A stretch of 64,000 bases of DNA from NVTR01 sp036480115 (lineage in GTDB: Bacteria; Pseudomonadota; Alphaproteobacteria; Rhodobacterales; Rhodobacteraceae): NCBI GenBank assembly GCA_965224795.1, contig CBDDAE010000002.1:744001-808000 (forward strand), written 5' to 3'. Position numbers and translations under genes: made by a program. The notes under the pieces were generated by a model. The model saw only the letters and a list, made by a program, of their open reading frames with translations. It was not told the origin of the DNA and ran no database searches. This document shows positions 41,876-50,497 of this stretch, piece by piece (positions within the stretch are counted from its first letter, which is position 1; each line of letters begins with the position of its first letter).

Positions 41876-43918
41876 TTACAAGTGCACTGCCAAACGGTAC
41901 GCTTCTAACAATGCCGCATGGATGGATCGCGATGTCACCGCGTCACCCAAGCGATGCAGAGCGTAGCCTTGAGTTGCCGTCTGTGGCTGCGGCGACCAGT
42001 TGGCCATTGCATCCACGTCGGAGATGCCTTTGTTGGTGGCACCGTCGCGCAAATCAAAAAACACCTCGGCAAGAGGATCTGTGCCGGTTTCCAGCACAAC
42101 CTGATCGGTTGTTATCTCTTGCGTGGCATGGGTCAATTCATGGGTCATGGTGGCAACCAGACGGTTACCATTTTTGCGCAATTCGCTGAGTTTCAGATAC
42201 GGTAATGTATCAACACCCTGCGCCGCCAACCGCTTGTGAAAAATCATCCGATCGGGATAGCCCATCTCGGTTGCTGATTGGGCGTCTATGGTGGCCAGTG
42301 TCACGCGGTGTCCTTTGGCAGACAATTGATCAGCCGTCGCTACCGGCTCATGTCGCCCGGTATGGTCGCAGATCAAAACCTCTTGCCCAGCCTGCACATC
42401 GCCCGAGAGAATATCCCAACTGGTTATCGCCAGTTGGGCTCCTGGCAGAGTGTTGTCTGCGGGCATGCCGCCGGTCGCGACAAACACATGATCCGGGCTT
42501 TCGGCCAGAACATCCGCCGCTTCGGCGTAAACATTGCAGCGTATATCGACGCCCAGCTTGTCCAGTTCAGCCTCGCGCCAATCAACAATCTGGATCAGAT
42601 CTTTGCGCCATGTGGTTTTTGCGGCCAGCAGGATTTGGCCGCCGAGTTTTGGTGCAGCTTCAAACAGTACCACTTTGTGGCCACGTTCTGCGGCCACCCG
42701 CGCGGCCTCCATTCCGGCGGGGCCGCCGCCTACGACAACCACATTTTTGCCGGGCGTGACGCTGAGCGGCACCTCCATTGGTAGCAGGGTTTCGCGGCCC
42801 GAGGCCGGGTTATGGATGCAGTGGATTTTCTTGTAAATACAGTGCGATGCACCGATGCAGGGGCGGATGCGGTCTTCTTCACCGTGCATGATCTTGTTCA
42901 CTATCTGCGGATCCGCGATGTGCGCACGGGTCATGGCAACCATGTCCAGAACGCCTTCGCGGATGGCGTGGCGGGCGTTGGCGACATCTGTCACCCGCGC
43001 CGCGTGGAAGATCGGAACGTCAATTTCGCGTCTAAATTTGCCAACTGTATCCAGAAAAGGTGCAAGCGGGCGGCTCATCCCCGGCATGTTTTCCTCAACC
43101 AGCGTGATCTCGGTGTCCATGCGGCCAACCATGCAGTTGAAAAAATCAACAGCACCCTCGCGTTTGAGGATTTCGGCGATTTGCATGACCTCATCAAAGC
43201 GCAATCCGCCGGGGCCCTCGTCCAGCGTCAGGCGCATGCCAACGACAAAATCATCACCCACAAGCCTGCGGATCTCTTCGTGTACCATCAGGGCAAACCG
43301 TGTGCAGTTCTCGATACTGCCGCCATAGCCATCGCCGCGCTTATTTGTTCTAGGCGAGAAGAACTGCCCGATCAAATGGCCACCAGCGAGCGTTTCCAGC
43401 CCGTCCAACCCACCTTCACGGCAACGCCGCGCGGCCTGTCCAAAGGCTTTGACAACACGGTCGATGTCGTATTGATCCATCTCGCGTGGGAAGTTGCGGT
43501 GCAGGTCTTCGCGCACGACGGATGGCGCGATTGTCGGCAGCCAGTGTTCCGCCTGCGCGTCACCGCGCCGCCCCATATGTGTGATCTGGCACATCAAGGC
43601 CGCGCCGTGTTGGTGGATGCGCTCGGAAAACTTTTGGAAGTGGGGGATAATCTTGTCAGTACCGGCGTTCAGCTGGTTGAAAACCGAAGGACTATCTGGC
43701 GCAATATTGGAACTGCCACCAAACATTGTCAGCGCCAGTCCGCCCTTGGCTTTTTCTTCGTGGTAACGCTGATACCGCAGATCAGGCATACTATCATCGT
43801 CCATGGCTGAGGCATGCGACGTGCTCATAATCCGGTTTTTTAACGTCAGTCCGCGGATCGTCAGAGGCTGCAACAACGGGTCTTTGGTATTGGTTTGGTG
43901 TTCTGTCAAATCCATCAC
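41876..43918 (-). CDS. TMADH/2,4-dienoyl-CoA-reductase-like NADH:flavin oxidoreductase
   Basis: 680 residues in two parts. Residues ~12-370 form an Old-Yellow-Enzyme FMN barrel (PLTIRGLTLKNRIMSTSHAS; GLDGLETLAGGHLIGQFFSP). Residues ~395-680 form a FAD/NAD(P)-binding domain (KNVVVVGGGPAGMEAARVAA). The linking cluster region reads CIGASHCIYKKIHCIHNP: three Cys, with the canonical second Cys replaced by Ala. I recall a similar pattern in N-methylproline demethylases (StcD-like), so an N-demethylase or related redox role is possible. It overlaps the start-side small gene by four bases and converges on the mtoX operon. Confidence 0.85.
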   Translation of the reverse strand: MMDLTEHQTNTKDPLLQPLTIRGLTLKNRIMSTSHASAMDDDSMPDLRYQRYHEEKAKGGLALTMFGGSSNIAPDSPSVFNQLNAGTDKIIPHFQKFSERIHQHGAALMCQITHMGRRGDAQAEHWLPTIAPSVVREDLHRNFPREMDQYDIDRVVKAFGQAARRCREGGLDGLETLAGGHLIGQFFSPRTNKRGDGYGGSIENCTRFALMVHEEIRRLVGDDFVVGMRLTLDEGPGGLRFDEVMQIAEILKREGAVDFFNCMVGRMDTEITLVEENMPGMSRPLAPFLDTVGKFRREIDVPIFHAARVTDVANARHAIREGVLDMVAMTRAHIADPQIVNKIMHGEEDRIRPCIGASHCIYKKIHCIHNPASGRETLLPMEVPLSVTPGKNVVVVGGGPAGMEAARVAAERGHKVVLFEAAPKLGGQILLAAKTTWRKDLIQIVDWREAELDKLGVDIRCNVYAEAADVLAESPDHVFVATGGMPADNTLPGAQLAITSWDILSGDVQAGQEVLICDHTGRHEPVATADQLSAKGHRVTLATIDAQSATEMGYPDRMIFHKRLAAQGVDTLPYLKLSELRKNGNRLVATMTHELTHATQEITTDQVVLETGTDPLAEVFFDLRDGATNKGISDVDAMANWSPQPQTATQGYALHRLGDAVTSRSIHAALLEAYRLAVHL

Positions 43919-44145
43919 GCTAAACTATCCAGCGACACAGAGCGGCATTCATCCATGAACGCCTTAAGGGCTGCGTCTATATCAAGATCAAATACCGGTG
44001 CAATATGTTTTGCCAGCATAACGTACCGCCAAGCGGTTGAACAATCAGCGGCATCCAACCCACCCGACGCTGTCCATTGTTCAAATGATCTGCCACGGCA
44101 ACCGGGCACACTCATACGCCGAGCGAATTGACTCATGATCAGCAT
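43915..44145 (-). CDS. Small hypothetical protein upstream of the TMADH-like gene
   Basis: 76 residues ending in a four-base ATGA overlap with the flavin oxidoreductase start, which is the main reason to believe it. A GGAAAT ribosome-binding-like sequence precedes the ATG. It is mostly helical, with the segments FEQWTASGGLDAADCSTAWRY and IDAALKAFMDECRSV (outlined), three Cys and no membrane segment. No family is recognised. It may be a small accessory protein of the oxidoreductase or a remnant of a larger gene. Confidence 0.5.
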   Translation of the reverse strand: MLIMSQFARRMSVPGCRGRSFEQWTASGGLDAADCSTAWRYVMLAKHIAPVFDLDIDAALKAFMDECRSVSLDSLA

Positions 44146-44188
44146 TGATTTCCAGGTTTCATCATATCGGATCGGGTTGCCCTGGTGA

Positions 44189-44918
44189 TATATAGTGGCG
44201 GCGGTGCGCCTTTTGTTGAATCAGAATTCCCAAAACACGCCACAGGAAAACCTGCTGACACTTTCACTTTCAACATCTTTCGCCGTCCCATTGGCTCTTA
44301 CCTCAAATGCCAGAGTCTCGCCGCGAGACTCCTTGTGTCACGTTGAATTTTCAGCTGACAAGTAGTGAAGTAACAGGCGCTTTGGCAGCCTGCGATTTGG
44401 GTTTGCGCCTTGAAAGCCATGTGGCGCCCGAGGACCACGCAGTACCCTTTGCGCCCGAATGGCTGGTGGCAGTTGCATCACCTGAATACATTGAGAAAAA
44501 CGGTATGCTTGATTCACCCTGTATCGGAGGCATGCATTCGCTGGTAAAGCTTGATAACCCGAGAATATCCTGGAAAAGCTTCCTTAACGCCACATCTCAA
44601 TCTCTTGCTCATTCGCTGCCAGAGATCCGTGTACCGGATTACTCAGTCGTTTTGCAGACAGCTTTGAATGGGCGCGGTGTTGCGCTTGGTTATGTTACGT
44701 CATGCAGCTATTTGTTGTCCGAGGGGCTATTGGTGCCTGCGCTGTCCAAAACACTTAAAACAAATACCGATTATTGTATGGTAACAAATCCAAACTCTCA
44801 CAATTTGCGACTTGCAGAGGAAGTGCGGCACTGGATTTGCACGCAATCATCAAAGGTTTTGGCCGATATTTCGACGCACTTTCTAAAATTTGACGTCGTT
44901 ACATCTAGACCGGGTTAG
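44189..44918 (+). pseudogene. LysR-family regulator remnant: HTH lost, one-base frameshift
   Basis: Only the LysR effector-binding domain of the GcvA type remains. In the first frame, from about 44204, one reads RLLLNQN...LTLSLSTSFAV. At the CCC run 44287-44289 an apparent extra C shifts the frame, and the protein continues in the next frame as HWLLPQMPESRRETP, then LAACDLGLRLES and GVALGYVTSCSYLLSEGLL, to a stop at 44918. Removing one C restores STSFAVHWLLPQM, which fits the family. A stop codon lies just upstream in the first frame and no helix-turn-helix sequence is found. The 240 bases between this and the tRNA gene show nothing else. Confidence 0.75.
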
Positions 44919-45159
44919 TCACGATGATTTCCTACGGGATTTGATCAAATCGCGTATTGTGAAAACTTGTCTATTCGCAAAATTGATCAGAAATTCTTGG
45001 TTCGGTAAAAACAAGTATGTTGAAACTTCAGGTACTTTGCAGCCAATCATAAATTTTCGGTCCCTGAAGAATATCACCCAAAATGGGAGAAATGCCGGGG
45101 CAAAAAATCTGTCTGCCAATGGGTATACTACTGTTTTTACACATCGAATTCGTGTGTAG

Positions 45160-45249
45160 TGGCGGAGACGAAGGGATTCGAACCCTCGAACGAGTTTCCC
45201 CGTTACTCCCTTAGCAGGGGAGCGCCTTCGACCACTCGGCCACGTCTCC
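45160..45249 (-). tRNA. tRNA-Ser (anticodon GCU)
   Basis: 90-base cloverleaf on the minus strand. The acceptor GGAGACG pairs with CGTCTCC, discriminator G is followed by encoded CCA, the anticodon arm is CTCCC-CTGCTAA-GGGAG with GCT at its centre, a long class II variable arm follows, and the T-arm contains GGTTCGAATCC. It reads AGC and AGU serine codons. Confidence 0.96.
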
Positions 45250-45367
45250 GCGGACGGGTCTAGCGGCAGAGGTGCAAAGGGACAAGGGATATTTTCACCT
45301 TGAATAAGACACAAAAATTAACAGTAAATTGACTTTGACTACGGCTTCGAAGAGTTAAGATAGGCTC

Positions 45368-46339
45368 ATGTTTCGTTTGATCCATATTGTGATAGTCAGC
45401 TTGTTTTTATGGGCAAACACCGCGATTTCACAATCGCTTGCCCAATGGGCACAGGAATTTCCCAAAGGCGATTTCAGCCAAGCCATCGTGCCGCTACAAG
45501 AGATCGAGTATGACGGCAATGTCCGGGATTCCATCCCACCGATTGATAACCCCAAATATGTGAATGTTCAGCAATCGGACCAGTACGGCGATTTTGAACC
45601 GGTGATAAGTGTCACCATTGGCGATGACGCGCGCGCCTATCCACTGCAACTAATGCTATGGCATGAAATCGTAAATGACGTAATTGGTGGCAAACCGTTG
45701 CTGATCACCTACTGTCCATTGTGCAATTCCGGTGTCGTATTCAGCCGAAACCTGAATGGTCAACTGCTGGATTTCGGCAATTCCGGGCGTCTACGTAATC
45801 TGGATATGGTGATGTATGACCGCCAAACCGAAAGCTGGTGGCAGCAGTTCACCGGCACCGCGATCATTGGCAGCCTGGCGGGGCAAAAGATGCAACAAAT
45901 CCCGTCGCGCCTGGAATCTCTGGCTATGTTTCGCGAACGCGAACCCGCTGGTCTGGTACTGGTACCTAACAATCCAAACGCACGGCCCTACGGGACCACG
46001 CCATTTGCCGGAATGGACAGTCGCCGGGCGTCGCGCCGGTTTTCAAAATGGCCGCTGCCCGAGGGAATTAATCCGATGCAATATGTGGTGGTGGCCAACG
46101 GCAAAGCCTGGCCGCTTAATCGCCTGAAAGACGCCGGCACTCTTAGCGAAGCGGGGCTAAGCTTCACCTGGAATGCCGGGCGTAATTCGCTGCATGACCG
46201 CCGAAAAATTGCTAAAGGACGTGATTTGGGGACGGTTTTGGTGAAAGATGCGTCGGGGGCTGATGTTGTTTATGACGTCGTGTTTGCCTTTGCGTTTGCC
46301 GCCTTTATTCCTGATGGTGACTGGATGTTGGGCAACTAA
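45368..46339 (+). CDS. DUF3179-domain secreted protein
   Basis: 323 residues. A Sec signal peptide is clear (MFRLIHIVIVSLFLWANTAISQSLA), so it is exported. The body is a DUF3179 domain, recognisable from ARAYPLQLMLWHEIVND and the ITYCPLCNSGVVFSR motif, where the paired Cys could bind a metal or haem-like ligand. The later LDFGNSGRLRNLDMVMYDRQ is also conserved. The family has no established activity. It stands alone between the tRNA gene and a peptidase gene, 82 bases from the latter. Confidence 0.85.
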   Translation: MFRLIHIVIVSLFLWANTAISQSLAQWAQEFPKGDFSQAIVPLQEIEYDGNVRDSIPPIDNPKYVNVQQSDQYGDFEPVISVTIGDDARAYPLQLMLWHEIVNDVIGGKPLLITYCPLCNSGVVFSRNLNGQLLDFGNSGRLRNLDMVMYDRQTESWWQQFTGTAIIGSLAGQKMQQIPSRLESLAMFREREPAGLVLVPNNPNARPYGTTPFAGMDSRRASRRFSKWPLPEGINPMQYVVVANGKAWPLNRLKDAGTLSEAGLSFTWNAGRNSLHDRRKIAKGRDLGTVLVKDASGADVVYDVVFAFAFAAFIPDGDWMLGN

Positions 46340-46421
46340 TACTAAGCGTTCTTGTAACGCCCCCTGTATTGGCCCAAACAATGGTTGCAAACTTTAGTTG
46401 GACCAATGGGAAGGGCACGAC

Positions 46422-47837
46422 ATGAACAAGCATCCAATTTGGGATTATGTTGAAAAATCGCAGGAGCGGTTTCACGCCCTATCTGATGAAGTTTGGGCCA
46501 CCCCCGAAACCTGCTACGCCGAAAAGCAATCAGTTGCGGCGCATATTGCAGAGCTGAAGCATCAAGATTTCAAGGTTACTGAAAATGTCGCCGATATCCC
46601 AACCGCAGTAATGGGAGAGGCCGGTGAGGGCGGGCCGGTGATAGCCATTCTTGGTGAATTTGACGCATTGGCAGGTCTTAGCCAACAGGCCGATCTGGCC
46701 GAGCAATCCGCCATTGTTGACGGTGCAAACGGGCATGGCTGTGGTCACAACATGTTGGGTTCAGCCGCCATGCTGGCTGCTGTGGCTTTGCGCGACTGGA
46801 TGCGCGAAACCGGCACGCCTGGTACTGTGCGTTACTACGGTTGCCCAGCCGAAGAAGGAGGGGCGGCCAAGACATTCATGGTGCGCGACGGGATGTTTGA
46901 TGATGTTGATATTGCCATTTCCTGGCACCCTTCTTCGATTCCCGGCGTTATAAGGGGCAGCTCATTGGCCAATTGCCGGATTGATTTCACCTTTGAAGGG
47001 CAGGCTTCACACGCTGCGGCGTCACCGCATCTGGGGCGTTCTGCGCTGGACGCGGTTGAGCTGATGAATGTCGGTATCAACTATATGCGCGAGCATATGC
47101 CAGATGCCGCCCGTATTCACTATGCCCTGATAGATGGCGGTGGGATTTCGCCCAATGTTGTGCAGGCCAAAGCCGTGGTGCGCTATGTGGTGCGTGACCA
47201 AACAGCGCCAGAAATGATGAAATTGCTGGCACGGGTGCGAAAGGTTGCACAAGGGGCCGCCTTGATGACCGAAACCAAAGTCAGTGATCAAATACTGGCG
47301 GCAGTGTCCAACCTGATAGATAACGAACCCTTGGTAGAGGTGATGCAGCGCAATCTGGATCTGTTGGGTCCGCCACCCTTTGATAAGAACGATCGGGCCT
47401 ACGCAAAAAAATTCCAGGCGACCATGGGCGCCGATAACATTGCTTCAGCCTTTGAAATGGCTGGCGTTCCCCAGCGTGATGGTTTGGTCTTGGCGGATTT
47501 TATCGTGCCTGCCGATGCGCCTGCTGTTTCGCTTGCCGGCTCCACTGATGTGGCAGACGTTAGCTGGATCATTCCAACGGTGCAGTTATGGGGGGCGAAT
47601 TACGCCATTGGCACGCCTTTTCACACCTGGCAAATGGTGGCGCAGGGTAAAAGCGGACCTGCAATCAAAGGCATGATTCATGCGGCCACAGCCATGGCTG
47701 CAACCGGAGCGGACGTGCTGTTGGATGCCGATCTGCGGGATCGGGCCAAATCAGAATTGGCACGCCGGGTAGGGAAAGACGGTTATGTCTGTCCACTACC
47801 CAAAGGTGCAAAACCACCTACCGCCGCGATGGGGTAG
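46422..47837 (+). CDS. M20-family amidohydrolase (AbgB-like)
   Basis: About 471 residues of the M20D peptidase/amidohydrolase group closest to p-aminobenzoyl-glutamate hydrolase subunit B. Metal-binding and catalytic motifs are visible: ILGEFDALAGLSQQ with Glu/Asp, GHGCGHNMLGSAAML, YGCPAEEGGAAKTFM with the catalytic Glu, and ISWHPSS. A dimerisation (lid) domain occupies the middle (GQASHAAASPHLGRSALDAV). It hydrolyses an amide to release an amino acid or aryl amine in the cytoplasm. ATG 46422 starts MNKHPIWDY. No AbgA-like partner or transporter lies adjacent. Confidence 0.88.
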   Translation: MNKHPIWDYVEKSQERFHALSDEVWATPETCYAEKQSVAAHIAELKHQDFKVTENVADIPTAVMGEAGEGGPVIAILGEFDALAGLSQQADLAEQSAIVDGANGHGCGHNMLGSAAMLAAVALRDWMRETGTPGTVRYYGCPAEEGGAAKTFMVRDGMFDDVDIAISWHPSSIPGVIRGSSLANCRIDFTFEGQASHAAASPHLGRSALDAVELMNVGINYMREHMPDAARIHYALIDGGGISPNVVQAKAVVRYVVRDQTAPEMMKLLARVRKVAQGAALMTETKVSDQILAAVSNLIDNEPLVEVMQRNLDLLGPPPFDKNDRAYAKKFQATMGADNIASAFEMAGVPQRDGLVLADFIVPADAPAVSLAGSTDVADVSWIIPTVQLWGANYAIGTPFHTWQMVAQGKSGPAIKGMIHAATAMAATGADVLLDADLRDRAKSELARRVGKDGYVCPLPKGAKPPTAAMG

Positions 47838-47861
47838 ATCGTGTAGCCAAATTTATTGGTG

Positions 47862-48002
47862 CTATTTTGCGCCAACTTCTTCAGCACGGTGCTTACGTGT
47901 TCGCTGCATCACCAGATAAAAAAGAGCCACACCACAAACAAAGGCGCCAACGCCTACTGTTAGAACGGTTTTCATTGTCATCCACTCCATAAAATTCTCC
48001 AT
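47862..48002 (-). CDS. Small single-span membrane protein
   Basis: 46 residues from an ATG with a good ribosome-binding site (AAAGGTG five bases upstream). After a short N-tail (MENFMEWMTMKT) comes one hydrophobic helix (VLTVGVGAFVCGVALFYLV), then a basic tail (MQRTRKHRAEEVGAK). By the positive-inside rule the C-terminus is cytoplasmic. An upstream ATG would give 64 residues but has weaker support. No family is recognised. It is convergent with the amidohydrolase gene and faces away from the glycosidase gene. Confidence 0.55.
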   Translation of the reverse strand: MENFMEWMTMKTVLTVGVGAFVCGVALFYLVMQRTRKHRAEEVGAK

Positions 48003-48187
48003 AGCTACACCTTTCAAGTTATTGTTCTGAAACGGCGTATTGTTAAAATTTGACAAAATTCTGGTGGTCTCGTGTCCGGAATGTGCGCATTTTTCCTAAA
48101 GTTTGAGCGACTGGATAGGAGGTTTTCGACGGAAAATCAGTTTTGTCGCGTTCCAACACTTAGTGGGGCGTTTTAACGAGGACAAAA

Positions 48188-49234
48188 ATGGAACGTCGAA
48201 TTTTTCTGAACACCGCCTTAGGAACAGTTGCTGCAAGTCTGATGGGACTATCCCCGGGGCGGGCCAGCGCCAATGCATTTCCCATTAGAAACATCGGCCC
48301 TATCCGGGGTGTAAATCTGCAGGCGGTGTTTCGCTCGAAACTGCATAGGGGCAATGGCGCAGAACAGCAGGTGCTGGACACCGTTTCAAATGCTGTAACC
48401 AAGTTAGGTTTCAATTCTATCCGAATAGGCGGGACCAGTAGTTTTGGCGCCAGTTTTGACCCCGCTTACAAAGGGTTCGGTTGGCACAGGAACCTGAGCC
48501 ACCCAATGGTGCGCACAGTACACGGAAATAACGACCCTTACCGTAAAGAACCGTTCAATTTCAATATAATGGCGGTGAAGGTTGCGGCGCAAACCGGGTG
48601 TTCAGTCTGGCTGACATTCAATTCACTTAGCACAGAGGGGGAAATTGATAGGGCGCTGAATACACTGGTTCGTCACAATGTCCCACTTGCCGGGGTCAGC
48701 CGCGATAACGAACCATATATTCCGGTTCGTTTTGCTGATGTTGACAGCGCCTATCAACGACTTGCATCCCCGCTTTTTCGTGATGCTACCTGGCCAGCGA
48801 TGTTCATTGCACCCAATGGCCAGCCAAAGGGGCGCGCAGCGCGCCAGGACCACACTGCAAAGTTGGTAAATCATTATCGCAAAACTGGTACGCCGATTGA
48901 ACTGCATATCTATTACCCCGATACTAAGGGGGTTCCATCACCGAAAGCCTACATTTCTCAATCACTGGAAAATAGTTCGGCACGTTTTCAGACTACAAAA
49001 TTCATGATCGGTGAATGGTCGATTAAAAAGCAGGAAAAATCCAGTGGAGCAAAAATGCGCGAAGTTGTTGGGGCTTACCTGGACCATTTCGAAGCAAACA
49101 GCTTGCCGTCTTACTATCAGTTACTTGGCAGTGAATTTGATCAATTTGGCCTGTGGAATTTCAAAACCAATCGTCCAAACATTTCCCGTGGAGCGGATAT
49201 ATTTGCCAAACGCTGGGGTCATAGTTCACTGTAA
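48188..49234 (+). CDS. Putative secreted clan GH-A-like glycoside hydrolase
   Basis: 348 residues. The N-terminus MERRIFLNTALGTVAASLMG followed by an AxA-type site looks like a twin-arginine signal (RRIFL), so export is predicted. The body has a TIM-barrel feel, with VSRDNEPYI at residues 171-178 giving an Asn-Glu-Pro motif, the usual acid/base of clan GH-A at the end of strand 4. FMIGEWSI places a second Glu at residue 276, where the strand-7 nucleophile is expected. No specific family is assigned. It is monocistronic and no sugar transporter or utilisation genes surround it. Confidence 0.65.
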   Translation: MERRIFLNTALGTVAASLMGLSPGRASANAFPIRNIGPIRGVNLQAVFRSKLHRGNGAEQQVLDTVSNAVTKLGFNSIRIGGTSSFGASFDPAYKGFGWHRNLSHPMVRTVHGNNDPYRKEPFNFNIMAVKVAAQTGCSVWLTFNSLSTEGEIDRALNTLVRHNVPLAGVSRDNEPYIPVRFADVDSAYQRLASPLFRDATWPAMFIAPNGQPKGRAARQDHTAKLVNHYRKTGTPIELHIYYPDTKGVPSPKAYISQSLENSSARFQTTKFMIGEWSIKKQEKSSGAKMREVVGAYLDHFEANSLPSYYQLLGSEFDQFGLWNFKTNRPNISRGADIFAKRWGHSSL

Positions 49235-49245
49235 TGCATTTTCAG

Positions 49246-49276
49246 GCGTTGCGATGGCTTACAACAATTGCAACGC
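49246..49276. terminator. Candidate bidirectional hairpin between glycosidase and ychF genes
   Basis: Perfect 7-base inverted repeat GCGTTGC / GCAACGC around a 17-base loop, in the 45-base gap between the two converging genes. No U-tract follows on either strand, so termination is only suggested by position. Confidence 0.4.
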
Positions 49277-49279
49277 TGA

Positions 49280-50377
49280 TTAACCACTATGCAAAAAATG
49301 CATCACATCGCCGTCTTTGACGACATATGTTTTACCCTCGGCGCGCATTTTTCCAGCGTCTTTGGCCGGGTTTTCACCGCCCAGACCGACGAAATCATCA
49401 TAGGCAATGGTTTCCGCCCGGATAAACCCGCGCTCAAAATCACCATGGATCACCCCGGCAGCGGCAGGTGCCAAAGTTCCAGCTGAAATGGTCCAGGCCC
49501 GCGCTTCTTTTGGCCCAACCGTAAAAAACGTCTGCAATTTCAACAGCTCATACCCGGCGCGGATCAGCCGATCCAACCCAGCCTCTGCCAGACCCATTTC
49601 TTCCAGAAACATCTCTGCTTCCTCCGGGTCCAGCTGGCTGATTTCCTCTTCAATTCTGGCAGAGATCACAACCGCCGCCGCCCCCTGCCCGGCCGCCATT
49701 TCAGCCACCGCCACCGAATGGGCATTGCCATTGGCCGCGTCTGCTTCATCCACGTTGCAGACATACAGGATCGGTTTGCTGGTCAAAAGCTGCAGCATGG
49801 TCCAGGCTTTTACGTCGTCTTCATCCACATCCACCGCGCGGGCCGGTTCGCCGTTTTCCAACACCGCCAGTGCGGCGTTCAACAGGCGTTCCTGCTGCAC
49901 CGCTTCTTTGTCACCACCGCGCACCTTGCGCTGCAAACCCTGCATGCGCTTTTCGATACTTTCCATATCCGCCAGCATCAGCTCGGTTTCCACCACCTGC
50001 GCATCAGCCACCGGATCAACCCGGCCATCCACATGGGTCACATCATCGTCTTCAAAACAGCGCAGCACATGGGCAATGGCGTCGCATTCACGAATATTGG
50101 CCAAAAACTGGTTGCCCAGCCCCTCGCCCTTACTGGCGCCTTTCACCAGCCCGGCAATATCCACAAATGTCATCCGGTTCGGAATAATCTTGGCCGATCC
50201 GGCAATTTCTGCCAGCGTTTTGATCCGGGCATCCGGCACAGACACATCGCCGACATTGGGTTCAATCGTGCAAAACGGAAAATTCGCCGCCTGCGCCGCC
50301 GCCGTGCGGGTCAGCGCATTAAACAGCGTGGATTTGCCCACATTCGGCATCCCGACAATTCCGGTCTTAAAACCCAT
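49280..50377 (-). CDS. ychF: Redox-regulated OBG-type ATPase YchF
   Basis: 365-residue P-loop protein of the OBG family that hydrolyses ATP rather than GTP and associates with ribosomes. Walker A is GMPNVGKSTLFN at residues 8-19. The Switch I/G3 region NRMTFVDIAGLVKGASKGEGLGNQFLANIRECDAI (outlined) and the ATP-specific nucleotide motif ILYVCNVDEAD are present. The C-terminal TGS-like domain includes ARAWTISAGTLAPAAAGVIH and the DFERGFIRAETIAYDDF motif. It is divergent from trpA. Confidence 0.96.
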   Translation of the reverse strand: MGFKTGIVGMPNVGKSTLFNALTRTAAAQAANFPFCTIEPNVGDVSVPDARIKTLAEIAGSAKIIPNRMTFVDIAGLVKGASKGEGLGNQFLANIRECDAIAHVLRCFEDDDVTHVDGRVDPVADAQVVETELMLADMESIEKRMQGLQRKVRGGDKEAVQQERLLNAALAVLENGEPARAVDVDEDDVKAWTMLQLLTSKPILYVCNVDEADAANGNAHSVAVAEMAAGQGAAAVVISARIEEEISQLDPEEAEMFLEEMGLAEAGLDRLIRAGYELLKLQTFFTVGPKEARAWTISAGTLAPAAAGVIHGDFERGFIRAETIAYDDFVGLGGENPAKDAGKMRAEGKTYVVKDGDVMHFLHSG

Positions 50378-50497
50378 CTGATCGATCCTTTGAAAGCTCG
50401 CCGCATGTATCGCGCCCCAGCCGCCAAGGTCAAGGTGGCCATTGCCATTGCAGGCATTTCAGGCGACACCAACGCCAAGCACAGTGGAAAGACACCG

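Noticed and set aside
42812..43810. 332-codon plus-strand frame inside the TMADH-like gene
   Set aside because: Antisense to a full-length flavoenzyme with all expected motifs; the plus translation has no family similarity that I can see.
44919..45314. 131-codon minus-strand frame
   Set aside because: It runs through the tRNA-Ser gene and has no domain or ribosome-binding site.
46346..46360. GCGTT-N5-AACGC hairpin after the DUF3179 gene
   Set aside because: Only five base pairs with no U-tract; too weak to call a terminator.
49407..50381. 324-codon plus-strand frame antisense to ychF, Ser-rich
   Set aside because: ychF on the other strand is unambiguous; a Ser/Ala/Thr-rich antisense product is expected from codon bias.
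50404..50497. Longer N-terminus for TrpA
   Set aside because: The extension is not part of the TrpA fold, and MTRIDQKF gives the E. coli active-site numbering (Glu49, Asp60).
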